Assembly (NCBI GenBank): GCA_030432875.1
Contig: JAUILP010000001.1
Location: 140,965-204,964 of the forward strand
Direction of reading: 5' to 3'
From: Oligoflexia bacterium
Lineage (GTDB): Bacteria > Bdellovibrionota_B > Oligoflexia > Oligoflexales > JAGOVF01
Length of the DNA: 64,000 bases
Shown here: piece after piece, positions 8,963 to 19,135 of the stretch
Position numbering within the stretch: the first letter of the stretch is position 1
Layout: every line of letters starts with the position of its first letter
Position numbers and translations under genes: made by a program
The notes under the pieces: model-generated
Told to the model about the DNA's origin: nothing
Database searches by the model: none
Seen by the model: only the letters and a program-made list of their open reading frames with translations

Positions 8963-10540
8963 ATGTTTACCGCTGAAAGCTTAGGGATTGTTGCTCTCAT
9001 TTTAATGGGCCTTTTTATAGGTCTTTTTATTTTTGGTGTCTACGCTAATAAAAAGCGCTTGGCAGCGACGTTTGAAGCAGCGCAAAAAGAATCAGCGCGG
9101 CTGATGGAAGAAGCGCGAAAAGAGTCCGATCGGATTGTCCGAAACGCAATTAGAGAAGCAAAAGAAGAAAACCAAAATAGGCGTAAGCGTCTTGATCAAG
9201 AGCATCGTCAAAAGCAAACCGACATTCAAAAAATAGAACAAAAATTGAAAGCAAGGGAAGGTGCTCTTGAAAAGAAACTCCTTCATATAGAGAAAAAAGA
9301 AAAAGAAATAGAAAAAATAGAAGAAAACTTAGAAAGTGAAGAGGCTAAATATAGAGGGCTGATGAAGCAAGCTGAGCAAACGATCAACGAGACTCGGCAT
9401 GTTTTAGAGGCAACAGCAAATATGTCCAGTGATGAGGCTAAAAAGCATCTCTTAAAAATCATGGAAGAAAAAGCGCGTGAGGAAATTAAAGAAAAGCTCA
9501 CCAATATTGAAGAAGAGATGAAAAAAGAAGCCGAAATTAAGGCTCAGTCTATAGTGAGCTTAGCCGCGCAACGTGTTGCAAGTGAGTACGTAAATGATTC
9601 AACAATATCTGTAGTATCTCTCCCTAGTGAGGATATGAAGGGACGTATAATTGGGCGGGAAGGTCGCAATATAAGAGCGATTGAACAGGCAACTGGTGTC
9701 GATTTGATTATTGATGATACCCCGGAAGCGGTCATTATTTCCTGCTTCAATCCTATCCGCAGAGAAATCGCAAAAATTGCCTTAGAAAAACTAATCGCAG
9801 ATGGCCGTATTCACCCGGCGAGAATTGAAGAAACGGTGCAAAGGGTGACGGAGGATTTTGATGTTACGATTAGGGAGGCCGGTGAGCAAGCGGCACTCGA
9901 TTTAGGAATCACTGATTTGGCTCCGGATCTTATTTTTCAACTAGGCAAATTGCGCTTTAAGGTAACTGGAGGTCACTCCGTGTTACAGCATTCAGTAGAG
10001 ACGGCGCGTATTTGTTCTATTATGGCAGCAGAGCTCGGTATGCCTCAACGTAAAGCTAAAAGGGCTGGCTTACTCCATGATATCGGTAAGGCTGTAGAAC
10101 ATGATGTCGAGGGGCATCATGCAGATATTGGGGCAAATCTCTGCGAAAAAATAGGCGAAGACCCCCAGATCGTAAAAGCAATTAGGGCCCATCATAGTGA
10201 AGAAACGGCAGAGCTTGACTCGTTGTCTGTTATTCTTCATGCCGCAAACTATTTGTCTGAACAAAGACCCGGAGCCCGAAAAGATGCTCTCGAAAGCTAT
10301 ATTAAGCGCCTAGATGATATGGAGAGCCTGGTAAAGCAAAATGATAAAATTGATCAGGTATTTGTGATGCAATCTGGTAAGGAAATCAGGGCAATCGTCA
10401 CATCCACCAACGCCCGGGATGATGATATTATTCATTTGGCAAACGATGTCGCCTCTAGATTGCGCAAAGAAATGTCCTTTCCTGGACAAATTCGAGTTTC
10501 TGTAACTCGGGACAATAAGTTTATGGATTTTGCCAAGTGA
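8963..10540 (+). CDS. rny: Ribonuclease Y
   Basis: RNase Y is a membrane-anchored endoribonuclease that initiates mRNA decay. Seen: one N-terminal transmembrane segment (residues ~8-27), a long charged coiled coil (~35-210) rich in Glu, Lys and Arg, a KH domain with GRIIGREGRNIRAIE, and an HD domain with metal ligands in HSVLQHSVETA and LLHDIGKA, then AIRAHH. The 525-residue length and domain order are exactly those of the family. It starts at ATG 8963. Its stop codon overlaps the GTG of the next gene by four bases, so the two are translationally coupled. Confidence 0.97.
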   Translation: MFTAESLGIVALILMGLFIGLFIFGVYANKKRLAATFEAAQKESARLMEEARKESDRIVRNAIREAKEENQNRRKRLDQEHRQKQTDIQKIEQKLKAREGALEKKLLHIEKKEKEIEKIEENLESEEAKYRGLMKQAEQTINETRHVLEATANMSSDEAKKHLLKIMEEKAREEIKEKLTNIEEEMKKEAEIKAQSIVSLAAQRVASEYVNDSTISVVSLPSEDMKGRIIGREGRNIRAIEQATGVDLIIDDTPEAVIISCFNPIRREIAKIALEKLIADGRIHPARIEETVQRVTEDFDVTIREAGEQAALDLGITDLAPDLIFQLGKLRFKVTGGHSVLQHSVETARICSIMAAELGMPQRKAKRAGLLHDIGKAVEHDVEGHHADIGANLCEKIGEDPQIVKAIRAHHSEETAELDSLSVILHAANYLSEQRPGARKDALESYIKRLDDMESLVKQNDKIDQVFVMQSGKEIRAIVTSTNARDDDIIHLANDVASRLRKEMSFPGQIRVSVTRDNKFMDFAK

Positions 10541-11343
10541 CACGGGGCGTTTTTTTCGGAGATATTGTCGGGAGGACGGGACGTAAAGCCTTAGCCCACT
10601 ATATGCCGATGCTTATAAAAAAATATAAGCAGGATTTTACCGTGATAAATGGTGAAAATAGTGCGGGTGGTTTTGGCTTAACCCGCAAGGTCTATGATGA
10701 ATTCATGGCCATGGGAGTGACGGCCCTTACAATGGGAAATCACTGGGCCGATAAAAAAGAAATTTATGAATTTATTAGAAATGTAAGTAATATAGCACTT
10801 CCTGCAAATATGGGGAACATCCCTCCAGATTATCCCAAAATAGTCTCACTCAAACTTAAAAACAACAAAACCATTAATATCATAAATTTAATCGGCAGAG
10901 TTTTTATGGGAACAGGAAGTTCCAGTCCTTTTTTGATGGCAGATCAGGTGCTCATGGAGCTCCCAAGAGACGGCATAAATCTCATAGACATGCACGCCGA
11001 AACTACGAGTGAGAAAAATGCGTTACTCCATTATGTAGCGGGGCGGGTAAGTTTTCTTTGGGGTACTCATACGCACATACAAACGGCAGACGAGCGAATA
11101 TCAATGGGTCATACTGGGTATATTACTGATATTGGTATGACCGGGGCCTATGATTCCGTCATAGGCATTAAAAAAGAGCAATCTTTGGCGCGATTTTTAG
11201 GCAGCTCAGGAAGCAAGTCTTTTAGTGCTGCGGAAAAAGATCCGTGGGTCTGTGGTGTTGTCGTTGATTTTAATGACCAATCTGGAGCCTGTTGCGACAT
11301 TCAGCGCTTTCGCTTGCGTATGGATGAGGATTTAACTTGCTAA
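10537..11343 (+). CDS. ymdB: YmdB-family metallophosphoesterase
   Basis: A calcineurin-like phosphoesterase of the YmdB family; characterised members hydrolyse 2',3'-cyclic nucleotides and influence RNase Y-dependent RNA levels. Seen: metal ligands in FFGDIVGRTG, INGENSAGGFGLT, MGNHWADKKE and WGTHTHIQTAD, spread through the protein in family order. Length is 268, normal. The start is a GTG whose last two bases belong to the TGA stop of rny, giving a four-base overlap; the rny-ymdB pairing recurs in many bacteria. Phosphodiesterase activity is known for the family. A regulatory role here is inferred from the coupling. Confidence 0.9.
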   Translation: MTRGVFFGDIVGRTGRKALAHYMPMLIKKYKQDFTVINGENSAGGFGLTRKVYDEFMAMGVTALTMGNHWADKKEIYEFIRNVSNIALPANMGNIPPDYPKIVSLKLKNNKTINIINLIGRVFMGTGSSSPFLMADQVLMELPRDGINLIDMHAETTSEKNALLHYVAGRVSFLWGTHTHIQTADERISMGHTGYITDIGMTGAYDSVIGIKKEQSLARFLGSSGSKSFSAAEKDPWVCGVVVDFNDQSGACCDIQRFRLRMDEDLTC

Positions 11344-11436
11344 AATGATTTTTTACCGTCAGTTTATTGGGTACCCGAGTTTTTAGAGTGTAAGTTTCTG
11401 TTTGATTGGTCTTTTTAAGGAAATTTTGAGGAAAAA

Positions 11437-13122
11437 ATGAAAATGAGACTACAGGTTTTTAGCAAAAGAAGTCAGAATCTCCTCCTAAGTTGTTTTGTTA
11501 TGGTGATTTTTTTAATATCTCAGCGTGGACACGCCTTTTATTTAGATGGCAAAGGCCACTATGCGATCCGAGGTGAAACCCTTACCAATCCGGGTTTTTC
11601 TAAGTCTAGAGGTATGCATCAAGGCTTTAACCAGAGTTTTTCGCTTGATGGTGAAGCGCGATTTAATGACCAATCAAGCTTTTTTCTTGATCTCGGCCTC
11701 TTTGATAAGGATGAGAGTTCTTATTTAGGTGATACTGCAAAACCCAGTGACTGTGCGCCAAGGCGCGATCCAATCACGGGAGAAATAATCTCAAATTGTG
11801 ACGGACGTGTTCAGGATCAGGATATGCCTGGGTATAAAAATCGCTACCCATTTGCGCGAGGTGCCTATATTCGTTATGCTTTTGACTATTGTATCTTAGA
11901 GGCCGGTCGTAGGCCGCGCAACTGGGGGATGGGCATATTGCACAGTAGCGGCAAAAAACCCTTTACCAATAATCCTTCTTATTTTGATGGCGCTAGCTGT
12001 ATTTTAAATCCCCAAAAATCGCAAACGATCGGTTTTTCCGTTGGGTACGATAAGCTTCAGGAAACTGGCGAGAGTTTTACCAATCCTTATGATTATCCCA
12101 TACCAGACATAGCGGCCCAAAATGAATATCAGCCGGGTTCATATGGTACCGGGCGTTCAAGTGATGACATAGATCAAATATATTTTAGTTTAGAATATGA
12201 TGATCGTTCAGAAAAAAGCTCAAGTTCATTTGCCAAAAATATCGGTATTTATTTTTCTAATTCATGGTCGAGCAAAAGCGCAAATTCTGTCGCTTCAGAT
12301 GTAAAGTTTTTAGATTTATTCACCGCATTATATTTCCCGTCCTTTACCTTCCGCAATGAGTTTGTCTTTCGCATGGGGCGTTCTGGCGCACCACAATATG
12401 TTGAACTAGGGGGCGCACGGCTTGATGAGGACTTATTGCCGACGCGCAACAATGTTGATACCCTGGCTTTCGCCGGTGATTTGGTATGGACTATGAGCCA
12501 AAATGGTGCTTATGTTGGACCAAAGGAATTTCGCCAAGGAAATTATTCTGAACATCTTTTAAAGTTTGAATATGCATTTGCTCCAGGGGATGCAGACTCT
12601 TATTATGTCGATGAATATAATAAGGCAGACCCCACCCAAAGTCAGGCCTATGTTAGCAAGCGTGATAAAAAAGCTACAGCATTTCAGTTTCATCCAAATT
12701 ATAAACCAGCGCTCATTCTCTTTAATGGCATGGAGAGTACTTCTGACCTCAACTTTACTAAAGGAGGCTTTTATGATGATCGTTTAGTCAACGTTATGGT
12801 CTATACGTTGGGTTATCATTATAATAGCGTGGCTTCCGGTGATTTTGGCGTAAAACTTATTTCTGCAAAGTTACTCAACACAGCTCCCGCAGAAATGAAA
12901 GATGTTTATCTAGCTAATGCTTGGATGAAGCGCCCCGTAGGATATGGTAGTAATAACTTAGGTCATGAACTTGATTTAATGTACAAATACCACTGGGGTA
13001 GAGATGTTAATTTAGGGGTGGCGATCGCTTATGCGATGGCTGGAGATGCTTGGGATGTTGAAATAGACAAATCTCCATCAGATAGTTTTTTACTTCAATC
13101 TCAAATAAGTTTTTCTTTTTAA
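11437..13122 (+). CDS. Predicted outer-membrane beta-barrel protein
   Basis: A 561-residue secreted protein. Seen: an N-terminal signal peptide with hydrophobic core around residues 16-30, ending near GHAF, then a sequence of alternating polar and hydrophobic stretches rich in Tyr, Phe, Gly, Asp and Asn. It ends in SQISFSF, with the terminal phenylalanine typical of barrels inserted by BamA. Two cysteine-containing loops lie near residues 108 and 126. The start ATG 11437 follows GAGG; a second ATG two codons later is equally possible. Function is not evident. It is 93 bp after ymdB and ends five bases from the convergent sulfatase gene. Confidence 0.75.
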   Translation: MKMRLQVFSKRSQNLLLSCFVMVIFLISQRGHAFYLDGKGHYAIRGETLTNPGFSKSRGMHQGFNQSFSLDGEARFNDQSSFFLDLGLFDKDESSYLGDTAKPSDCAPRRDPITGEIISNCDGRVQDQDMPGYKNRYPFARGAYIRYAFDYCILEAGRRPRNWGMGILHSSGKKPFTNNPSYFDGASCILNPQKSQTIGFSVGYDKLQETGESFTNPYDYPIPDIAAQNEYQPGSYGTGRSSDDIDQIYFSLEYDDRSEKSSSSFAKNIGIYFSNSWSSKSANSVASDVKFLDLFTALYFPSFTFRNEFVFRMGRSGAPQYVELGGARLDEDLLPTRNNVDTLAFAGDLVWTMSQNGAYVGPKEFRQGNYSEHLLKFEYAFAPGDADSYYVDEYNKADPTQSQAYVSKRDKKATAFQFHPNYKPALILFNGMESTSDLNFTKGGFYDDRLVNVMVYTLGYHYNSVASGDFGVKLISAKLLNTAPAEMKDVYLANAWMKRPVGYGSNNLGHELDLMYKYHWGRDVNLGVAIAYAMAGDAWDVEIDKSPSDSFLLQSQISFSF

Positions 13123-13127
13123 TATGG

Positions 13128-15062
13128 TTATTTATTTTCTTCAGCATGGTTTTGGTCGTGGATAAAAAATCGATGTTGAAGGAAATATTCTTCTAAATTT
13201 TCCTGCCCTTTAATATCGCGAAAAAACGTTTTGTGCGCGAGCTCTGGACAATAGAGTCGACTCTCAAGGTCGCTATATACCTTTAGGCGAGCAGGCTCAG
13301 CAAACAAGGGGTCCGCTTTTACGTCAGTTTGCAAATCAAGAATATATGCCATAAATGAAAATATACTGCCGTGGCTCACAAAGGCAGTAACTTGATGCTT
13401 ATTAATCTTCATTGCCGCGCTTTCTCCAATGCCTCCCGAGACGATAAGCGGTACATGAGATAATAATTCTTCTTCATAATTTGGGTTAGATGGCGATATA
13501 AGATCATTGCGATAAGGCTCGGCTAAATGTCCGTGGTCTCCAGAAACGATGAGCAAAGTTTTTTCCCAAAGCTGTTTATTTTTTAAGTCATTTACAAATT
13601 CACCAAGAGCAAAATCCGCGTAACGCGCGGAAGCATAACTCGGATGCCCGGAAATTCGACCACTTAAATCCTCTAAGCTAGCCGGGCGATCATCCGGAAC
13701 AGTCCAAGGAATATGATTGCTGATGCTGAGTATTAGTCCTACGAAATATTTTATGCTGCCATCAAGCGTGGAAAGCCTTTCAAGCTCCCGAGCTGAACGT
13801 GAAAATAAAACGCGGTCGCTTACCCCCCAGCCGGTTCTGCTTTCTTGATCAGAAAAATCATCGCCACTAAGAAATTTTTCCAAACCTTGATTTTTCCAAA
13901 ATTTAACTTGGGAATCAAATTTTGGTTCGCCTCCGTGGAACCAAAAAGAGAACCCTCCCTGACTTTTTATGAGCTTAGGAATGCAGGCAACGCTTTGGTT
14001 TGCTAATTGTGAGGTGCCTCGCATCAGGGAATAATACTCACCGCCGATATGGCTGCAAAAAGTTGCCTCCTGCGCCGCCCGCGTTATTTTTGCGGTAGAG
14101 TACGCGCGAGTAAAAAAGATGCCTTTTTCACCTAATGCGTCGAGGGTTGGTGTGAGGGATATTTGGGTAGGAGATTTACCGACATCATAAAATCGTTGCG
14201 ATTCCAAAAGTAAGACAATAATCAGAGGCCTTTTATTGGTCCTTATGCTTTCCTCGAATCCAATTTTTAGCTGTTTGCCAAGCGGGGTGAGGGTGAAGCT
14301 TTGCGGGGTAAGCGCTTCCTGCATAATACTCGCAGGTGATGAAGGCTCCTTGGGCGAAAATCTTTTACCAATTATTTGGCTCAATGTGGACAGCTCTTTA
14401 AAATTCAGGGGTTTTAAGCGCGAAATGGGGTTGGCCAAGTCTACAGCAAAGGATTCAATAACATTAGATCTCAGCTTTTCAGGGACGAACCAGCGCCAAC
14501 GGTAAATTAGATTGAAGCTGTGACTACCTAGGCTAATTAAAAAACTCGCGACAAAGCCAAGTATGTAAAACGGTAAGTGGCTCGATTTGACGGCTAGACT
14601 CCATCTTCTTAAGATTAATACCCAAAAAAATGCCATGGCAAAAAAAGAAATGGTGGCACTGGTTAAGGCAGACGAGCCGTTGGCGCGAATAAAATCGGTG
14701 TCAATTAAATATTCAAGATGAGCGGGTATAAATTGGTGATGAAAGAATTCGACATAATTTAGGTGAAATCCAAGCATAGTCGTGACGAGGATTATCCAGG
14801 CCCAAAATAAAAAAAACGCCAACTTTTTTTTGGGTTTTTTGTGAAATAATTGAAAGAGGCTTAAAAGAATACATATAAAAATGCTTAGTAAACACGAAAT
14901 CCACAAATCGCTTGCTAAGCCGACAATGATACTTGACATACCGGAAAACGAGGGAAAAAGAGGTTCTTCGCTCAGGGTTTTAAATACTAAGAAGCGATGC
15001 GTCATGAAAATCGCAAAAAAGTATAAATAGCTAAAGAAAAAATACCTAAAAAACAGTATCAT
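13128..15062 (-). CDS. LtaS-like membrane sulfatase / phosphoglycerol transferase family protein
   Basis: A 644-residue inner-membrane protein with an alkaline-phosphatase-superfamily catalytic domain facing the periplasm. Seen: about five hydrophobic segments in residues 1-190, then a globular domain starting LIIVLLESQRFYD with metal-ligand positions in that strand. A nucleophile region STAKITRAAQEATFCS follows, then SNHIPW, and finally IVSGDHGHLAEPYRND with Asp and His ligands. LtaS-like enzymes transfer phosphoglycerol or phosphoethanolamine to glycans; the substrate here is unknown. It is convergent with the outer-membrane barrel gene and divergent from the antiporter gene. Sulfatase-type hydrolysis cannot be excluded. 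Confidence 0.8.
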   Translation of the reverse strand: MILFFRYFFFSYLYFFAIFMTHRFLVFKTLSEEPLFPSFSGMSSIIVGLASDLWISCLLSIFICILLSLFQLFHKKPKKKLAFFLFWAWIILVTTMLGFHLNYVEFFHHQFIPAHLEYLIDTDFIRANGSSALTSATISFFAMAFFWVLILRRWSLAVKSSHLPFYILGFVASFLISLGSHSFNLIYRWRWFVPEKLRSNVIESFAVDLANPISRLKPLNFKELSTLSQIIGKRFSPKEPSSPASIMQEALTPQSFTLTPLGKQLKIGFEESIRTNKRPLIIVLLLESQRFYDVGKSPTQISLTPTLDALGEKGIFFTRAYSTAKITRAAQEATFCSHIGGEYYSLMRGTSQLANQSVACIPKLIKSQGGFSFWFHGGEPKFDSQVKFWKNQGLEKFLSGDDFSDQESRTGWGVSDRVLFSRSARELERLSTLDGSIKYFVGLILSISNHIPWTVPDDRPASLEDLSGRISGHPSYASARYADFALGEFVNDLKNKQLWEKTLLIVSGDHGHLAEPYRNDLISPSNPNYEEELLSHVPLIVSGGIGESAAMKINKHQVTAFVSHGSIFSFMAYILDLQTDVKADPLFAEPARLKVYSDLESRLYCPELAHKTFFRDIKGQENLEEYFLQHRFFIHDQNHAEENK

Positions 15063-15183
15063 AGCTTTTCAATTATATGGGTTAATGGTGTCATGACTAC
15101 GGATTATATCCGAAATAGTTGATCTACAGTGCCATTAATTTTTACTTTTTAGAAGAATAAAACTTTTTGAGGGAGGGGGCGTG

Positions 15184-16485
15184 ATGGAGGAAATTGCGCA
15201 GGACATCATTGCGGATATTGAGGTTTGGGCCACGGTTTTTTTTGCTTTGGCGATAGTGCATACATTTTCTGTTAAATTTTTCAATAATTTGGCATCTAAA
15301 GCCCGGCATGGAAGTATTTCTGAAAATTTATACCACCTTCTTGGCGAAGTAGAGGTGGTCTTTGGTATTTGGGCCGGAATTTTCATTACGGCTTTTTGTA
15401 TCCGGCATGGCTCGAAGACGGGACTTCTCTATCTGGAAAATCTTCATTTTGCTGAGCCTATTTTTGTATTTATTGTCATGTGCATTGCGAGCACAAGGCC
15501 AGTTTTAGTGGTTGCAGAAAAAATGCTAAAGGCAATTTCATCGCTTCTCCCCCTACCAAGTCAGCATTCTTTTTACCTCACAACGCTAGTTATCGGTCCA
15601 ATGCTAGGGTCTTTTATTACCGAACCTGCAGCAATGACGGTCACTGCGTTAGTGCTTAAAGACTCTTTTTTTAAATCAAAAAAAATGTCCAATAAGTTTA
15701 AATATGTCACGCTGGCCTTGCTGTTTGTTAGCGTATCCATTGGCGGGGTTTTAACCCATTATGCGGCCCCCCCGGTGGTTATGGTTGCGTCAAAATTTGG
15801 CTGGGATACCCAGTATATGTTCACCCACTTTGGCTGGCGAGCTCTCATCTCTGTATTTGTCGCCGCATCGCTAACCGTCGCTTTTTTTTGGAAGGAGCTT
15901 GGGCAATTGCCAAGCCCAAAGACGGCTTTAAAAGCACATGCCGCGACAAAGGAGAGCAACCCTCTGTGGGTCGCCATAGTCCATTTCCTCTTTTTAGCTT
16001 TGGTGGTGACGTATCATAAATATGTTCATTTTATCGCGCCGCTATTTTTGTTTTTTATTGGTTGGCACAAGGTTACAGAAGAACACCAAAGTGCTTTGAA
16101 GATAAGAGAGTCATTGCTTGTTGGTTATTTTTTAGGGGGGCTTATCATACTCGGCTCTTTGCAGGCCTGGTGGATAAAGCCTGTCATTAGTGGACTGGAT
16201 CACCTCGCCTTATTTTGGGGAGCAACAGGATTAACAGGAATAACGGACAATGCCGCTTTAACCTATTTAGGTTCCTTGGTGCCAAACTTAAGCGAAGCGA
16301 CGAAATATGCGCTTGTTTCCGGTGCGGTAACAGGAGGTGGCTTAACGGTTATTGCTAATGCTCCTAATCCAGCGGGATATAGTATTTTGAATGAAGAATT
16401 TGGTAAGGGTGGTATCAATCCGCTGTGGCTTTTTTTATGTGCCGTACCCTTTACGCTTTTGGCGGGATTTATGTTTTTACTGTAG
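15184..16485 (+). CDS. Putative Na+/H+ antiporter (PF07399 type)
   Basis: A polytopic membrane protein of 433 residues resembling the putative Na+/H+ antiporter family. Seen: about ten to eleven hydrophobic segments, and conserved polar motifs inside them: GPMLGSFITEPAAMTVTAL in the middle and a matching GITDNAALTYLGSL with GGGLTVIANAPNPAGY near the end. These look like the inverted half-site repeats of ion transporters. I chose ATG 15184 rather than the adjacent GTG 15181 because GGAGG ends seven bases before it. Transport specificity is predicted by family only. Confidence 0.82.
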   Translation: MEEIAQDIIADIEVWATVFFALAIVHTFSVKFFNNLASKARHGSISENLYHLLGEVEVVFGIWAGIFITAFCIRHGSKTGLLYLENLHFAEPIFVFIVMCIASTRPVLVVAEKMLKAISSLLPLPSQHSFYLTTLVIGPMLGSFITEPAAMTVTALVLKDSFFKSKKMSNKFKYVTLALLFVSVSIGGVLTHYAAPPVVMVASKFGWDTQYMFTHFGWRALISVFVAASLTVAFFWKELGQLPSPKTALKAHAATKESNPLWVAIVHFLFLALVVTYHKYVHFIAPLFLFFIGWHKVTEEHQSALKIRESLLVGYFLGGLIILGSLQAWWIKPVISGLDHLALFWGATGLTGITDNAALTYLGSLVPNLSEATKYALVSGAVTGGGLTVIANAPNPAGYSILNEEFGKGGINPLWLFLCAVPFTLLAGFMFLL

Positions 16486-16546
16486 AATAAATTGATAGAG
16501 GAAACGTAAGTCGTACTAGGGCATTTTGGCTTTGGGATATGTGGAG

Positions 16547-17647
16547 ATGAAAAAACAAAAATTAGTCGTACTTTATGGTGGGAGATCGACTGAGCACGAG
16601 GTCTCTTGCCGCAGTGCTGCGACAGTTTTGCGGCATGTAAATTTTGCTAAATATGATGTTTTTTTCTTTGGCATCGACAAGCTCGGCGTATGGCACTGGC
16701 TGCCTCATCAGCCCATTATGGCAAACGTTCCAATTTCTTTACCTATCAAAGCTGATGACTTGACTCAAACAGAAAAAATTCTCTCTGAGATAGGATTATT
16801 TGCCCATCGTGGTGTTCAGCAAACTCCTGACAAACCCGTTGTATTTTCGCTTATTCATGGCAATGGCGGAGAAGATGGCAAAATGCAAGGATTTCTTGAG
16901 CTTTTAGAGGTTCCTTATGTTGGGCCCGACGTCATGGGTTCGGCAATGGCCATGGATAAACATGTGGCCAAGATTCTTGTGGAAAAGCAAGGGGTAAGAG
17001 TTGGACCTTATTTAGCGGTTCGTCTTGAGGAATGGGAAGCACATAAAACAGCGATAAAAAACACGATAACAGAAAAGCTAACTTTTCCGCTTTTTATAAA
17101 ACCTGCACGTGGAGGGAGTTCGGTAGGCATTAGCAAAGTTGCCGCCATTACTCAGTTAGACGAAGCAATGGCCCTCGGCTTTACTTTTGACGATAAGCTC
17201 ATTATTGAAACAGGTTTGTCCGCAAGAGAAATTGAATGTGCTGCCCTGGGTGGTTATTTTCCTAGTGTTTCCTCGCCCGGTGAGGTTGTGCCTAAGCTTG
17301 ATTTTTATACCTATGAGGCAAAATACCTTGATCCTGAAGGGGCTGTTGTCAAAGTTCCTGCAGATGATCTTTCTGAGGCCGAAATTAAAAGGCTAAAAGA
17401 GATGACGCTGACTTGTTTTAATGCCTTAAATTTGTTTGGTATGGCACGGATTGATTTTTTTGTTGATAAAAAATCACGTGAAATATTCTTTAACGAAGCA
17501 AACACAATTCCTGGATTTACTTCTATCTCACAGTATCCTATGCTTTGGGCTGCCGAGGGAGTGAAGCCTCCCGATCTTATTGATCGACTCATAGAGACTG
17601 CTATGAATCGTGCCCAGCGCCGCGTTGGGATGCATGTTTTTATTTGA
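16547..17647 (+). CDS. ddl: D-alanine--D-alanine ligase
   Basis: Ddl joins two D-alanines with ATP to make the dipeptide cap of peptidoglycan stem peptides. Seen: N-terminal VVLYGGRSTEHEVSCRSA, an ATP-grasp domain with FIKPARGGSSVGISK, EIECAALGG and the C-terminal metal and substrate segment FFNEANTIPGFTSISQYP. Its length of 366 residues is typical. I prefer the ATG at 16547, where family homology begins; a TTG at 16526 in frame would add seven residues, and neither has an ideal ribosome binding site. It follows the antiporter gene by 61 bp. The product feeds the same wall pathway as dapAB and mpl elsewhere in the window. Confidence 0.94.
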   Translation: MKKQKLVVLYGGRSTEHEVSCRSAATVLRHVNFAKYDVFFFGIDKLGVWHWLPHQPIMANVPISLPIKADDLTQTEKILSEIGLFAHRGVQQTPDKPVVFSLIHGNGGEDGKMQGFLELLEVPYVGPDVMGSAMAMDKHVAKILVEKQGVRVGPYLAVRLEEWEAHKTAIKNTITEKLTFPLFIKPARGGSSVGISKVAAITQLDEAMALGFTFDDKLIIETGLSAREIECAALGGYFPSVSSPGEVVPKLDFYTYEAKYLDPEGAVVKVPADDLSEAEIKRLKEMTLTCFNALNLFGMARIDFFVDKKSREIFFNEANTIPGFTSISQYPMLWAAEGVKPPDLIDRLIETAMNRAQRRVGMHVFI

Positions 17648-17775
17648 GGGGAAAAGGATTCCATAGCCCGAGGTTGAGCCGAAAATTATGCATTGAATGC
17701 AGAAAAATAATATACACACCCCCAACATTGGTTGAGGGTTACCTTGAATTTTTTTTGTTAAGAAATGTAAGGTCT

Positions 17776-18444
17776 ATGGTCGCAAAAGTTCGTGCCATTA
17801 TACTTGATTTTGATGGAGTCATCGTTGATAGCCACAGCGCCCATATGGCCGCGTGGCACAAAGCCTATTTAGATTTATTTGGAGCGCAACTGCCAAGTTC
17901 TGACCAGATAATCGGACGAGCGGGAGTAGATATCGCCGCATTTTTAGCAGAAAAAATGCAAGCGCCCGAGCGTTCGCGTGAATTGTACCAATATAAATCC
18001 CGCCTTGTTTTTGAGGCATATACTCGCATAAACCTACTTCCAGGGGTTCGGGAGTTTATGGGCGAAAGCATGCGCGTCGGCCTGCCCTATGCCATTGGTA
18101 GCAATGCAAGAAGTGCTTTTATAGATAGTCTTCTTAAGCGGCATTCTCTAAGCTCTTCCATAATAGTAGGTTTTGACCAGGTAAAACGCCCCAAACCAGA
18201 TCCAGAGCCTTTTGTTAAGTGTGCCCAAGGCATGAAGATAGAAAAAGAGTTTTATCATGAAATTGCTGTTTTTGATGATAGCCCTATAGGGCTTAGAGCA
18301 GCATATCAAGCAGGTATGATTCCCGTTGGTGTCGAGGGGCAGTTTAATTCTGAGCAGCTTATTGATCACGGGGCTAAGTATACCGTAACAAATCTCCTTG
18401 ACGCTCTAAATAAAGGCTGGATCAAGGCTTTGCCTCAATCATAA
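17776..18444 (+). CDS. HAD-superfamily phosphatase (beta-phosphoglucomutase-like)
   Basis: A 222-residue haloacid-dehalogenase hydrolase. Seen: motif I LDFDGVIVDS (nucleophile Asp11, acid/base Asp13), a helical cap after it, motif II IGSNARSA, motif III lysine in KRPKPDPEPF and motif IV VFDDSPIGLRAA. The cap and motif spacing resemble the phosphoglucomutase/phosphatase subgroup. I start at ATG 17776, since the open frame from 17644 adds an N-terminus with no homology and overlaps the end of ddl. Substrate is not predictable; it may be a sugar phosphate or phosphoglycolate. It is likely cotranscribed with ddl and possibly with the GST gene. Confidence 0.85.
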   Translation: MVAKVRAIILDFDGVIVDSHSAHMAAWHKAYLDLFGAQLPSSDQIIGRAGVDIAAFLAEKMQAPERSRELYQYKSRLVFEAYTRINLLPGVREFMGESMRVGLPYAIGSNARSAFIDSLLKRHSLSSSIIVGFDQVKRPKPDPEPFVKCAQGMKIEKEFYHEIAVFDDSPIGLRAAYQAGMIPVGVEGQFNSEQLIDHGAKYTVTNLLDALNKGWIKALPQS

Positions 18445-18478
18445 AATTTAATCCTTCACAAAAAGAAAAGAGTAAATC

Positions 18479-19135
18479 ATGAATCAAAAAATACAGCTCT
18501 ATTCCCTAGCAACACCCAATGGACAAAAAGTTTCTATTGCCTTAGAAATGATGGGTATTCAGTATGATGCTCATACAATAGATATCCGAAAGGGAGAGCA
18601 GTTTAGCGAAGATTTTTTAAAAATTAATCCCAATGGAAAAATTCCAGCCATTGTTGATCCTATAGGCGATGCGGGCAATCCTTTAGCGATAATGGAATCA
18701 GGGGCAATTCTTCTTTATTTGGCAGAAAAAACAGGCCAGTTTTTGCCGAAAGCTATAGGTTCAAGAAGTCGCGTGCTTCAGTGGCTTTTTTTTCAAGTCG
18801 GTGGTGTCGGCCCGATGTTTGGACAGTTTGGTCATTTTACCGTTTACGCAAAAGATAAAGGCGATCTATCTTATCCGATTGAACGCTACACCAACGAAGT
18901 TAAGAGACTTTTAAAAGTTCTGGATAACCAGCTTGCTAAGACCGCGTTTTTAGCAGGTGATGAGATTTCTATTGCGGACTTTGCTACTATGCCCTGGGTT
19001 CTTGGATTAGATAAATTTTACAAAGCGAAAGCCATCCTGGGACTAGATGAACATTCCCATATTACGCGCTGGCTCGCGGCGAATTTGGCATTTCCTGGGG
19101 TTGAAAAAGGTCTTGGCGTATGTGGTATGCAATAA
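18479..19135 (+). CDS. Glutathione S-transferase family protein (YfcG-like)
   Basis: A 218-residue cytosolic GST-fold protein. Seen: an N-terminal thioredoxin-like domain beginning SLATPNGQKVSIALEMMG, the proline loop NGKIPAIVD and the glutathione-contacting MESGAILLYLAEKTG. A helical C-terminal domain carries GDEISIADFATMPWV, which holds the N-capping box of GSTs. The TPNGQKV start is that of the YfcG/GstB group, which have disulfide-reductase rather than classical transferase activity. It starts 34 bases after the HAD gene stop. Substrate unknown. Confidence 0.88.
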   Translation: MNQKIQLYSLATPNGQKVSIALEMMGIQYDAHTIDIRKGEQFSEDFLKINPNGKIPAIVDPIGDAGNPLAIMESGAILLYLAEKTGQFLPKAIGSRSRVLQWLFFQVGGVGPMFGQFGHFTVYAKDKGDLSYPIERYTNEVKRLLKVLDNQLAKTAFLAGDEISIADFATMPWVLGLDKFYKAKAILGLDEHSHITRWLAANLAFPGVEKGLGVCGMQ